A stretch of DNA of 16,527 nt from an uncultured Megasphaera sp. GTDB lineage: Bacteria; Bacillota; Negativicutes; Veillonellales; Megasphaeraceae. The position numbers were made by a program, and so were the translations under genes. How positions within the stretch are numbered: position 1 is the first letter of the stretch; every line of letters starts with the position of its first letter. Location of the stretch: assembly GCA_900554215.1 (NCBI GenBank), contig USGG01000043.1, positions 1 to 16,527 on the forward strand, written 5' to 3'. This document shows, in pieces, positions 7,196 through 14,943 of this stretch. The notes beneath the pieces were generated by a model that was not told the DNA's origin, ran no database searches, and saw only the letters and a list, made by a program, of their open reading frames with translations.

Positions 7196-7370
7196 CGTGG
7201 TTCCACTCTGTTTTTATGGCATCGCCATAATCTCAAAGCACATAACGGGTGCATCCGGACCAGATTACTAGCTTCACCTGATCTGCTCGCAAAGGCATCT
7301 TTGCAGCTTCTGCCATCTAAACAGGTTCTCAGCCCAGGCCCGTTCTCTCTGTAGCGCTCGTCTGCAAATC
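7161..7370 (-). ncRNA. T-box riboswitch leader (tRNA-Cys sensing) of cysS
   Basis: On the minus strand the leader contains the T-box core AGAGTGGAACCACGG (7209-7195). An intrinsic terminator follows it directly. An antiterminator helix ACAGAG/CTCTGT (7211-7206 with 7186-7181) would compete with that terminator. The base of stem I is closed by GATTTG (7370-7365) pairing with CAGATC (7285-7280). The triplet just inside that closing helix is TGC (7291-7289), a cysteine codon followed by a purine, the expected specifier position. The acceptor-pairing bulge reads TGGA (7205-7202). Its last base would pair with discriminator U73, which tRNA-Cys carries. Both features fit the downstream gene cysS. 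Stem I folding was judged by eye; the T-box core and terminator are firm. Confidence 0.9.
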
Positions 7371-7420
7371 ATTTTGGTCATTGCATTTAGATATACATTA
7401 TTTATTACTATGTGCTACTT

Positions 7421-7449
7421 ATATTAGCGAATATTCCCTAATCTGTCAA
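7421..7449 (-). promoter_or_regulatory. Sigma-A-type promoter of the cysS T-box transcript
   Basis: A perfect TTGACA (7449-7444) and TAATAT (7426-7421) are separated by 17 nt on the minus strand. The -35 box starts 5 nt past the gltX stop. The predicted transcript start is near 7414, leaving a leader of about 275 nt before cysS. There is no terminator between gltX and this promoter, so read-through from gltX would also pass through the T-box. Confidence 0.85.
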
Positions 7450-7453
7450 GCCC

Positions 7454-8917
7454 TTATTGATTCAGCAGGCCGCTCTGTTCCAACCGGCTCAGCACTTTAT
7501 CGCGCCCCATGAGGGCGACGATGACGTTGAGATCCGGGCCGTGCATTACGCCGGTAATGGCGACGCGTATAGGCATGTACACGAATTTGCCCTTGACCTT
7601 CAACCCCTTTTGAATCTTCTTGAACAAGGGCTGTACCGTATCGGCCGTCACTTCGTCCAGAGCCGCCAGCTCGTCGCGGAACATAGTCAGCACAGCCGGA
7701 GCTGTTTCTTCCTTCAATACGGCTGCCGTTTCTTCATTTTCCGGAGCATAGTCTTCCGTAAAGAATACCTGCACGGCGTCGGCAATCTGCGCGCCGTACT
7801 GGACGTGCTCGCGCATCGCCCAAACGATGTCCTTCAGCCAGGACAGCTCAGCGGCGTCCGGTTCCTGCGAGGCATAGCCGGCCTGCTGGAGATGAGGCAG
7901 GCAGAGGGCCAGCAGCTGATCGGCATCGAGCTGCTTCATATAATGGAAATTGATCCAATTCAGCTTTTCGATATCGAACACAGCCGGATTCTTCGCGACG
8001 CGGTCTAAGGAGAACTGCTGATTCAGTTCCTCGCGGCTGAAGATTTCCTGATCGCTGTCCGGCGTCCAGCCGAGAAGGGCCAGGAAATTGACCAGCGCGT
8101 CGGGCAGATAACCCATATCGCGGTACTGCTGCACCGACGTAGCGCCATGGCGTTTGCTCATCTTTTTCTTGTCGGCCCCTAAAATCAACGATACGTGGGC
8201 GAAGGTCGGCACGGGGAATCCCAGGGCATGATACAGGACGAGCTGGCGCGGCGTATTAGACAAATGTTCTTCAGCCCGGACAACGTGGGTAATCCGCATG
8301 AGAGCGTCGTCGATGACGACGCAGTAGTTGTACACGGGAATGCCGTCGGACTTGACGATGACGAAATCGCCGACCTTATTAGAATCAAAGGCCACGTGGC
8401 CGCGAACGAGGTCGTCGAATTCCAGTGTTTCATCCTTCGGCGTCACAATGCGGATAACGTAGGGACGGCCTTCTTTTAAATACTGCTCTACCGTTTCCTT
8501 CGGCAGATTGCGGCATTTTCCGCTGTATACAGGCGTTTCGCCGCGGTTCATCTGTTCCTGCTTTTCCGCTTCCAATTCTTCCGGTGTGCAGAAGCAATAG
8601 TAGGCCTTGCCTTCAGCCAGCAGTTTTTCCGTATATTTCTGATAAATCGGCAGGCGGTCCGTCTGACGGTACGGTCCGTCCGGGCCGCCGACGTCGATGC
8701 CTTCATCCCACGTAATTCCCAGCCATTTTAAGGCTTCCTTGATATTTTCTTCCGACTCGCTGGTCGAACGCTTTCTGTCTGTATCTTCAATGCGGACGAC
8801 AAATTTGCCGTTCGTATGCTTAGCCATTAAATAGTTGAACAGAGCCGAACGAGCGCCGCCGATATGAAACGGGCCTGTCGGGCTCGGCGCAAAACGAACG
8901 CGAACTTCTTGTGTCAT
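7454..8917 (-). CDS. gltX: Glutamyl-tRNA synthetase
   Basis: GluRS charges tRNA-Glu, and in many bacteria lacking GlnRS it also mischarges tRNA-Gln for later amidation. From the ATG at 8917 the protein has 487 aa. It has RFAPSPTGPFHIGGAR at 8-23 (HIGH-type HIGG, 18-21) and KMSKR at 252-256. It also has a zinc-like CxC-x24-C pattern (C108, C110, C135). I chose 8917 over a TTG two codons earlier because the GGGAGGA site (8925-8931) stands 7 nt from the ATG. It lies 22 nt downstream of ispDF and has no terminator of its own. Whether it is discriminating or non-discriminating cannot be read here. Confidence 0.96.
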   Translation of the reverse strand: MTQEVRVRFAPSPTGPFHIGGARSALFNYLMAKHTNGKFVVRIEDTDRKRSTSESEENIKEALKWLGITWDEGIDVGGPDGPYRQTDRLPIYQKYTEKLLAEGKAYYCFCTPEELEAEKQEQMNRGETPVYSGKCRNLPKETVEQYLKEGRPYVIRIVTPKDETLEFDDLVRGHVAFDSNKVGDFVIVKSDGIPVYNYCVVIDDALMRITHVVRAEEHLSNTPRQLVLYHALGFPVPTFAHVSLILGADKKKMSKRHGATSVQQYRDMGYLPDALVNFLALLGWTPDSDQEIFSREELNQQFSLDRVAKNPAVFDIEKLNWINFHYMKQLDADQLLALCLPHLQQAGYASQEPDAAELSWLKDIVWAMREHVQYGAQIADAVQVFFTEDYAPENEETAAVLKEETAPAVLTMFRDELAALDEVTADTVQPLFKKIQKGLKVKGKFVYMPIRVAITGVMHGPDLNVIVALMGRDKVLSRLEQSGLLNQ

Positions 8918-8939
8918 GAACAATTCCTCCCATAAAATT

Positions 8940-10130
8940 CTATTTATTTCTATACTTCAGTACCATAGCCGCAGCCTGGGCGGCCATGCCCTCTTCCTTG
9001 CCGACAAAGCCGAGCCGTTCCGTCGTCGTCGCCTTGACCGACACGGCAGCTTCATCTATCTGCAGCGCTCCGGCAATATTTTCAATCATGCGCGGCACGT
9101 AGTCCTTGATCTTTGGCCGCTGCGCCATCAGCGTCACGTCGACGTTGATAACCCGGCAGCTGTTTTCAATCAGGATTTGCCGCACTTTTTCCAGCAGCAG
9201 CAGGCTGGATATATTTTTAAACTTTGCGTCTGAATCGGGAAAATACGTGCCGATATCCTTCAGTCCCGCCGCGCCGAGCAGAGCGTCCATTACGGCATGA
9301 ACGAGCACGTCGGCGTCGGAATGACCGGCTAAGCCCCGTTCAAAGGGGATTTCTACGCCGCCTAATATGAGCTTCCGCCCTTCCGCCAGGGGATGAACAT
9401 CGTAGCCGCTGCCGACGCGGTGCTCTGTCGGGCCATTCATATAAAATTCCAGGATAGGCACGTCGTCCATCGTCGTAACCTTGTGATTCCGCTCGTCGCC
9501 CTGCAAAATAAAGAGCTTTTCTCCCAACGCTTCCACCAAAGAAGCGTCGTCTGTTCCGCTGATATGATGCTCTTTAGCGTACTCGTGGGCCTGTATCAAT
9601 ACGTCGCGGTGAAATATCTGCGGCGTCTGCACGGCAATAAGCCGGCTCCGATCCAGTGTCCGCACAGTCTGCAGCCCCTGTCCGCCGGCAATTTCCCGTT
9701 CCTTTACCGTATCCTTGACGGGAATGGCGTAAACGGCAGCCTTGGCTTTCGCCATAACCCCGACGGCGTTGTCGTACCATTCCGGCCCGGCAAAAGGACG
9801 TGAGCCGTCGTGAACCATGACGACGTCGGCGTCGCGGCTCGTCGCCATCAGCCCATTGTATACAGAATCTTCCCTCTCCGCTCCGCCTAAAGCATACCGT
9901 ACCGGCATGGAAGGATGAAGAGATTCAACGATGGATACAATATCCTCATGATCCCGTTCAGCATTGACGATAACGACCTCGTCGACAGACGAAGCCGCAA
10001 AAACGTGCATCAGCGTGTGCGCCAGCACCGGTTTGCCGCATAATGGATAAAAGAGCTTATTCCGCTCATATCCAAAGCGCCGGCCTGAACCGGCGGCTAC
10101 GACGATAACAGATACTTTCAAAAAATTCAC
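8940..10130 (-). CDS. ispDF: Bifunctional IspD/IspF isoprenoid enzyme
   Basis: This is one 396-aa polypeptide joining two enzymes of the MEP (non-mevalonate) isoprenoid pathway. The N-terminal IspD domain (about 1-230) makes CDP-methylerythritol from MEP and CTP. It shows VVAAGSGRRFG (10-20), VMVHDGSRPFA (104-114), AVQTPQIF and TDDASLVEALG. The IspF domain (about 237-394) forms the cyclodiphosphate. It shows SGYDVHPLAEG with metal ligands D244 and H246, the GHSDADVLVHAVMDALLGAAGL block with H278, and KATTTERLGFVGKEEG. The linker is only a few residues and the frame is uninterrupted, so the fusion looks genuine. The GTG at 10130 directly abuts the yacL stop. A TTG three codons later, 6 nt after an AGGTG, is an alternative start. 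Confidence 0.95.
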   Translation of the reverse strand: MNFLKVSVIVVAAGSGRRFGYERNKLFYPLCGKPVLAHTLMHVFAASSVDEVVIVNAERDHEDIVSIVESLHPSMPVRYALGGAEREDSVYNGLMATSRDADVVMVHDGSRPFAGPEWYDNAVGVMAKAKAAVYAIPVKDTVKEREIAGGQGLQTVRTLDRSRLIAVQTPQIFHRDVLIQAHEYAKEHHISGTDDASLVEALGEKLFILQGDERNHKVTTMDDVPILEFYMNGPTEHRVGSGYDVHPLAEGRKLILGGVEIPFERGLAGHSDADVLVHAVMDALLGAAGLKDIGTYFPDSDAKFKNISSLLLLEKVRQILIENSCRVINVDVTLMAQRPKIKDYVPRMIENIAGALQIDEAAVSVKATTTERLGFVGKEEGMAAQAAAMVLKYRNK

Positions 10131-11324
10131 CTACTCATCCGTAATTTTCACAAAAATCATCCGGCCTGCCGACGTCTGCAGCACCGACGTAACCGTGACA
10201 GGAACATTTTTGCCGATATATTTATGGCCGTTTTCAACGACGATCATCGTACCGTCGTCCAGATACGCTACGCCCTGATTTTCTTCCTTTCCAGCCTTTA
10301 CGATATAGACTTCCATCTGCTCTCCGGGAATACGTGCCGGTTTCAGCGCGTTGGCCAAATCGTTGATATTCAGGACGACGACGCCCTGCAGGGCAGCTAC
10401 CTTATTGAGATTGTAATCGTTCGTTACGACCTTGGCGTTGATTTGACGGCCCAGCCGCACGAGCTTGGAGTCGACGCCCTGGACATCGCTGAAATCATCA
10501 TTGATAACCCGGACTTCGACGTAATTGTCTTCCTGCATCTGCTTTAAAATATCCAGGCCCCGGCGTCCCTTATTCCGCTTGAGCAAATCCGATGAATCGG
10601 CGATAAGCTGAAGCTCTTCCAGGACGAAGACCGGAACCAGCAGCGGCCCTTCCAGAAATCCGGTACTGCAGATTTCCGCAATGCGGCCGTCGATAATAGA
10701 ACTGGTATCGAGAAGCTTTCCGGAAAAATCGTTGTGATGGCGCTTGATGTTCGGCTCTTTATTCTGTTTTCCCAAACGGATAGAACCGACTAGCCCCAAA
10801 ATATCAGCCCGTTTGCGGATAGCAATGCTCATGCCGGCGTATCCGAACACGATGCTGAACACGATAGGACCGTAAGCGCCGATAATAGGCAGTCGGGCAA
10901 ACGCCAGCCCAATTAAATTAGCAATAATAAGTCCAAAAAGCAAACCCAGCGTTCCGACTATCAGGTCCTGGCTTTCGAAATCGCTCATTCCCGATTCAAT
11001 ACGGTGAATGATCTTCCAAATCAAATGAAGGACAAAGGGAGAAATGAGATAGCCAATCGCTACCCCCAGGACGACGCCTATGATATAGGCAATAACGGTA
11101 AGCAGCGTAATTCCGAAAACGCTGCCGTGAAAAAATCTCACTTCAATTTCCGCGCTGAAGTAAGGCGTCGCGATAATTTGATCGGAAATCATAACGCAGA
11201 CCACGGCCATGATCAGCATGATAACGCCTCTCATGATATTATCGGTAATCTTGCCGCCGTTAAATTTTTTTGTACGCCGTTCTTTTCCCTTTTCATTCGT
11301 ACCAGCTGTACGTTCCACATCCAT
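10131..11324 (-). CDS. yacL: Membrane-anchored PIN/TRAM domain protein, YacL type
   Basis: This 397-aa protein resembles Bacillus YacL: an N-terminal membrane region, then a PIN nuclease-fold domain and a C-terminal TRAM RNA-binding domain. Hydrophobic segments lie at about 31-50, 69-103 (long, probably two helices), 119-143 and 147-168. The PIN domain starts at LLDTSSIIDGRI (204-215) and shows acidic residues D206, E236/E237, D285 and D303 (TNDYNL). The TRAM-like part covers about 335-394. A charged stretch of about 25 residues precedes the first helix. The ATG at 11324 is fixed by an AAGGAGGTG site 7 nt upstream. The cellular function is not established; a membrane-tethered RNase is inference from the domains. 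Confidence 0.9.
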   Translation of the reverse strand: MDVERTAGTNEKGKERRTKKFNGGKITDNIMRGVIMLIMAVVCVMISDQIIATPYFSAEIEVRFFHGSVFGITLLTVIAYIIGVVLGVAIGYLISPFVLHLIWKIIHRIESGMSDFESQDLIVGTLGLLFGLIIANLIGLAFARLPIIGAYGPIVFSIVFGYAGMSIAIRKRADILGLVGSIRLGKQNKEPNIKRHHNDFSGKLLDTSSIIDGRIAEICSTGFLEGPLLVPVFVLEELQLIADSSDLLKRNKGRRGLDILKQMQEDNYVEVRVINDDFSDVQGVDSKLVRLGRQINAKVVTNDYNLNKVAALQGVVVLNINDLANALKPARIPGEQMEVYIVKAGKEENQGVAYLDDGTMIVVENGHKYIGKNVPVTVTSVLQTSAGRMIFVKITDE

Positions 11325-11497
11325 TGTGCCGCACCTCCTTTTTCATCGTGTATGATTTATGATAACTACATAACTATATCACACTTTTTAATAATAAACC
11401 ACAAAAATAACAGGGACATCACAAATTTTTTACAAAAGGATAAACTTTTCCTGCCGAAGCCCCTCTCCAGGCCCGGCGTATGGGTTGCCCAAGCATT
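11325..11497 (-). other. AT-rich radA–yacL intergenic region with possible promoter
   Basis: This is a 173-nt gap. Its radA-proximal part has an imperfect hairpin (11453-11477, GCCG/CGGC base) without a following T run, so it is at best a weak terminator. Its yacL-proximal part is AT-rich and includes an extended -10 candidate, TGaTATAGT (11381-11373, minus), with no good -35 box. In Bacillus the disA gene occupies this position between radA and yacL; there is no disA remnant here. Confidence 0.4.
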
Positions 11498-12877
11498 TTA
11501 CGGCGCTGCAAACGCCGCCTGTATCGCGTCGCGCAGCGTCGCTGCCCCGATAATCCGGCATTGCGGGAAAGATGCTTCTTTGATTTCATCCAAATTTCCC
11601 TTGGGAATGATAAAGGTCTGAAATCCCATCTTCGCGCCTTCCTTGATGCGCCGAAGCGCATGGGGTACGCGCCGTATATCGCCAGTCAGGCCTACTTCGC
11701 CCATGACGACAGTCCGGCTGTCCATCGGCATGTCGCGCAGGCTGGAAAAAACGGCCAGCACGACGGCTAAATCAGCGGCAGTTTCCGTGACGCGCAGGCC
11801 GCCGACGCTGTTGATATACACGTCCTGCGTGCCTAAGGACACGCCGACGCGCTTTTCCAACACGGCCAGCAAAATAATCAGCCGGTTATAATCCATGCCC
11901 GACGCCGTGCGGCGCGGAACGGCAAAAACGGAATGCGTTGTCAGGGCCTGAATCTCTCCTAAAAGAGGCCGCATGCCGTCCATAACGGCTGCGACAGCCG
12001 AACCAGCTTGATTCGCCGACCGTTCGGCCAGGAGCATTTGCGACGGATTGGTCAATTCAGACAATCCCGTTTCTTCCATCGTAAACAATCCCGTTTCATT
12101 CGTCGATCCAAAGCGATTTTTTATGCCCCGCAGCACGCGGAACTGATAATTTCGCTCGCCCTCAAAATACAGGACGACGTCTACCATGTGTTCCATCATG
12201 CGCGGTCCGGCAATCGCCCCTTCCTTCGTAACATGGCCTATGACGATAACCGAAATGGACTCTGTCTTGGCAAATTCCATAAGCCGCCGCGTGCTTTCCC
12301 GTATCTGAGTCATGCTGCCCGGCAGGCCGTCGGCGTCGCTGCTGTACATCGTCTGGATAGAATCGATAATCAGCAACGCAGGACGGCGGCGCTTCGCTTC
12401 CTGCAGCACGGCATCAAGAGATGTATCTGCCTGTATGACGAGATTGGAAGCCATAATTCCCAATCGTTCCGCCCGCACCTTGATCTGGCCGGCCGATTCT
12501 TCACCGGAGCCGTACAGCACCGCGCCGGCATGACGGCACACGGCGTCGGCAATCTGCAGTACCAAGGTCGATTTGCCGATACCGGGGTCGCCGCTCAGCA
12601 AGATCAGCGCACCCGGCACGATACCGCCGCCCAGCACGCGGTCCAGCTCGCCGATGCCCGTCCGGACGCGGCTCATCTGTTCCATGGCGATATCCTGCAG
12701 CAAGGCCGGCTTCGCCCCCTTGCCCTGCCGTGTGCCGATGCCCTTAGGCGATTCAGGCGCAGCTTGTTCTTCCATCATCGTATTCCATTCTCCGCACTGG
12801 GGACACCGGCCCAGCCAGCGGCTGGACACGCTGCCGCAGTTAGCGCATACGTATCGGGTCTTCGATTTAGCAGCCAT
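11498..12877 (-). CDS. radA: DNA repair protein RadA/Sms
   Basis: RadA is a RecA-related ATPase, a hexameric helicase-like factor that processes recombination intermediates and helps branch migration. The 459-aa protein has the usual architecture. The N-terminal C4 zinc finger has C11, C14, C25 and C28. The RecA-like ATPase core has Walker A GDPGIGKST (96-104) and Walker B ALLIID. The RadA-specific KNRFG motif is at 253-257. A Lon-protease-like C-terminal domain covers about 280-459. The ATG at 12877 follows an AGGAGGG site that overlaps the TAG stop of the upstream HAD gene, so the two are coupled. Confidence 0.97.
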   Translation of the reverse strand: MAAKSKTRYVCANCGSVSSRWLGRCPQCGEWNTMMEEQAAPESPKGIGTRQGKGAKPALLQDIAMEQMSRVRTGIGELDRVLGGGIVPGALILLSGDPGIGKSTLVLQIADAVCRHAGAVLYGSGEESAGQIKVRAERLGIMASNLVIQADTSLDAVLQEAKRRRPALLIIDSIQTMYSSDADGLPGSMTQIRESTRRLMEFAKTESISVIVIGHVTKEGAIAGPRMMEHMVDVVLYFEGERNYQFRVLRGIKNRFGSTNETGLFTMEETGLSELTNPSQMLLAERSANQAGSAVAAVMDGMRPLLGEIQALTTHSVFAVPRRTASGMDYNRLIILLAVLEKRVGVSLGTQDVYINSVGGLRVTETAADLAVVLAVFSSLRDMPMDSRTVVMGEVGLTGDIRRVPHALRRIKEGAKMGFQTFIIPKGNLDEIKEASFPQCRIIGAATLRDAIQAAFAAP

Positions 12878-12887
12878 CAGCGCCCTC

Positions 12888-13577
12888 CTATTCCGATTCG
12901 AGAAGTGCTAAAAACGCTTCCGGCCCAGGAAGCGTCTGCAAGAGCTTCCACGGCTCATGAAGGGCCAGCTGGTCACAGGAATAATGACCCGTCGCGACGG
13001 ATATGGTCTTTGCGCCGATAGCCTTGCCGCACTGGATATCATAGGGCGTGTCGCCGATGACATACATTTCTTCCACCGCATCGCCCCAGGCGTCCTTAGC
13101 CAGCTCATAGGCGTGACGCGCCAAGTCGTCGCGATAGTAGAAATCGCAGGCAAAGCCGGAATGGTCAAAATCAAAATAAGACGACAATCCGAAGAAATCC
13201 AGCTTCATACGCGCGCCGTGAACGCTGTTTCCCGTAAGAAGCAGCTGCCTAAAGGGCGGCCGGTCGGCAAAAAAAGCCAATATATCGCGGACGGGCTCAA
13301 AGATTACGCTTTCTTCCCGTTTGACCTTAAGCCATTTCATCAGCTTCTTTTCATATTCCCGGCAAAACCAGCTCACTTCTTCATCTGTCGGCATACGGCC
13401 TGTCGCTTTATACAGCAACTGCTGGCAAATGTAATTGTCCGTCCGGCCGCCGGCAGAAATAGGCGGTACCGCCGCTTCTTCACCCTGCATGGCATGGAAG
13501 ACTTCTTCTATAGCGTATAATCCGGCCCGGCCCGTATTCAGCAGCGTGCCGTCAATGTCCCAATATAACAGCTTCAT
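12888..13577 (-). CDS. HAD-superfamily hydrolase (phosphatase-like)
   Basis: This is a haloacid-dehalogenase-superfamily phosphatase resembling the phosphoglycolate phosphatase group; the substrate is unknown. Numbered from the upstream ATG (13580), motif I is WDIDGTLLNTG with D8 (nucleophile) and D10, motif II is LLLTGNS (T116), the motif III lysine is probably K126, and motif IV is VIGDTPYDIQCG (G176, D177, D181). A helical cap region lies at about 15-95. There are two adjacent ATGs. The second (13577) is preferred because the GAGGTG site stands 5 nt from it but only 2 nt from the first. The gene begins just after the terminator following ackA and shares its stop region with the radA ribosome site. 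Confidence 0.88.
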   Translation of the reverse strand: MKLLYWDIDGTLLNTGRAGLYAIEEVFHAMQGEEAAVPPISAGGRTDNYICQQLLYKATGRMPTDEEVSWFCREYEKKLMKWLKVKREESVIFEPVRDILAFFADRPPFRQLLLTGNSVHGARMKLDFFGLSSYFDFDHSGFACDFYYRDDLARHAYELAKDAWGDAVEEMYVIGDTPYDIQCGKAIGAKTISVATGHYSCDQLALHEPWKLLQTLPGPEAFLALLESE

Positions 13578-13591
13578 CATGTCACCTCATT

Positions 13592-13652
13592 AAAAATAGG
13601 GGCTGGAGCAGCATAGGGGAATCTAACTCCCTCTACCCTGCTCCCAGCCCCT
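13592..13652 (-). terminator. Long hairpin terminator after ackA
   Basis: A long inverted repeat has arms 13598-13611 and 13638-13652 (14 bp with one bulged G) and a smaller GGGA/TCCC pairing inside the 26-nt loop. In the minus direction it is followed by a T5 run (13596-13592), as expected of a terminator for ackA. In the plus direction it is followed by GTTTT, but there is no plus-strand gene for it to serve. It ends about 14 nt before the HAD start, leaving no room for a separate promoter there. Confidence 0.88.
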
Positions 13653-13718
13653 GTTTTACGTTGCGTTAAAAACTACATGCAGCAGACGCGCATTCCGGCC
13701 AACGCCAGACATGCCCTA

Positions 13719-14915
13719 TTAGAGGTTCGATACGATGTCTTTCGTATCGCGGGCAATCATGATTTCTTCGTTCGTCGGGATGACGTACATCTTAACAGTA
13801 GAATCGTCCGTGCTGATCAGCGTATCTTTGCCGCGGACATTGTTCCGTTCGGGATCCAATTTAGCACCCAGGAATTCCAGTCCCTGGCAGATAGCGGCAC
13901 GGTCATCAATGCCGTTTTCGCCTACGCCGGCCGTAAAGGTAATAACGTCGACGCCTTCCATGGCGACAGCCAACGCACCGATCAATTTACGAACCTGATA
14001 GTGGAACATGTCGAGCGCCAGCTGAGCCCGTTCATTGCCCTGGGATGCTGCATCGCCGAGGTCGCGGAAGTCGCTGGAAACGCCGGAAATACCGAGAACG
14101 CCGGATTTTTTGTTCATGAGAGCGTCCATTTCCTTCGTGGACAAGTTGTGCTTATCCATGACGTTGAGGACGATAGCCGGGTCGATATCGCCGCAGCGCG
14201 TGCCCATAAGTACGCCTGCCAGGGGAGTAAAGCCCATTGTCGTGTCGACGCATTTGCCGTATTTGATAGCTGCCAGGGAAGATCCGTTGCCCAAATGGCA
14301 GTTGATGATGCGCAGTTTTTCGACAGGTACGCCCATTACTTTCGCAACCTGGCCGGCTACATAGCGATGGCTCGTGCCGTGGAAGCCATAGCGGCGGATA
14401 CCGTCTTCTTTGTATAATTCATACGGGAGGCCATACATGAAAGCTTTTGCCGGCATTGTCTGATGGAAGGCCGTATCGAATACGCCGACCTGAGGAACGT
14501 TCGGCATAATAGCCTTGCAGGCATTGATACCGATGATGTTGGGCGGATTGTGGAGCGGAGCCATAGCGGAGCATTTTTCCAAGGCTTTCATGACTTCGTC
14601 CGTAATCAGCGTCGAGCAGGCGAATTCTTCGCCGCCGTGAACGACGCGGTGACCTACGGCGTCGATTTCATCCATCGATTTGATGACGCCACATTCTGCG
14701 TCTGTCAAAATATCCAATACGAGCTTAACAGCAACTTGGTGATCCGGAATAGACTGCTGGATTTCTTTTTTCTGGCCATTCCATTTGTGGGTCAGCAAAG
14801 AATCGGACAAGCCGATTTTTTCGACAACCCCTTTTGCCATGACTTCTTCATTGTCCATGTTTACCAGCTGGTATTTCAAGGACGAGCTTCCGCAGTTTAC
14901 AACCAATACGATCAT
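13719..14915 (-). CDS. ackA: Acetate kinase
   Basis: AckA interconverts acetate plus ATP and acetyl phosphate plus ADP, the ATP-yielding step of acetate fermentation. The 398-aa protein has the family length and signatures. These are LVVNCGSSSLKYQL with N7, GHRVVHGGE with R90, GVFDTAFH with D147, YGFHGTSHRYV with H179, MGTRCGDIDPAI with R240, FTAGVGENG, and E383 in PTNEEIMIARDT. The ATG at 14915 has an AAGAGGGT site about 7 nt upstream. It follows the lipoprotein gene by 28 nt with no terminator, so both are probably transcribed from the promoter near 15522. The phosphotransacetylase gene is not adjacent within the window. Confidence 0.97.
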   Translation of the reverse strand: MIVLVVNCGSSSLKYQLVNMDNEEVMAKGVVEKIGLSDSLLTHKWNGQKKEIQQSIPDHQVAVKLVLDILTDAECGVIKSMDEIDAVGHRVVHGGEEFACSTLITDEVMKALEKCSAMAPLHNPPNIIGINACKAIMPNVPQVGVFDTAFHQTMPAKAFMYGLPYELYKEDGIRRYGFHGTSHRYVAGQVAKVMGVPVEKLRIINCHLGNGSSLAAIKYGKCVDTTMGFTPLAGVLMGTRCGDIDPAIVLNVMDKHNLSTKEMDALMNKKSGVLGISGVSSDFRDLGDAASQGNERAQLALDMFHYQVRKLIGALAVAMEGVDVITFTAGVGENGIDDRAAICQGLEFLGAKLDPERNNVRGKDTLISTDDSTVKMYVIPTNEEIMIARDTKDIVSNL

Positions 14916-14943
14916 GCAATTTACCCTCTTTCATTTTCTGTAA

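Larger units (their letters stand above)
7140..7453 (-). other. 314-nt gltX–cysS intergenic region
   Basis: This stretch has no protein gene. It is accounted for by the cysS promoter near its upstream end, an AT-rich 5' leader (about 7371-7420), the T-box riboswitch with terminator, and the cysS ribosome-binding site (7145-7152). Confidence 0.85.

Noticed and set aside
12008..13021. A 337-codon plus-strand open frame opposite radA and the HAD gene
   Set aside because: It is fully covered by two confident minus-strand genes with intact motifs. The translated product is rich in R, H, Q and P, as expected of an antisense shadow.
13677..14417. A 246-codon plus-strand open frame opposite ackA
   Set aside because: It is antisense to a complete acetate kinase with all active-site residues, and no promoter or ribosome site supports it.
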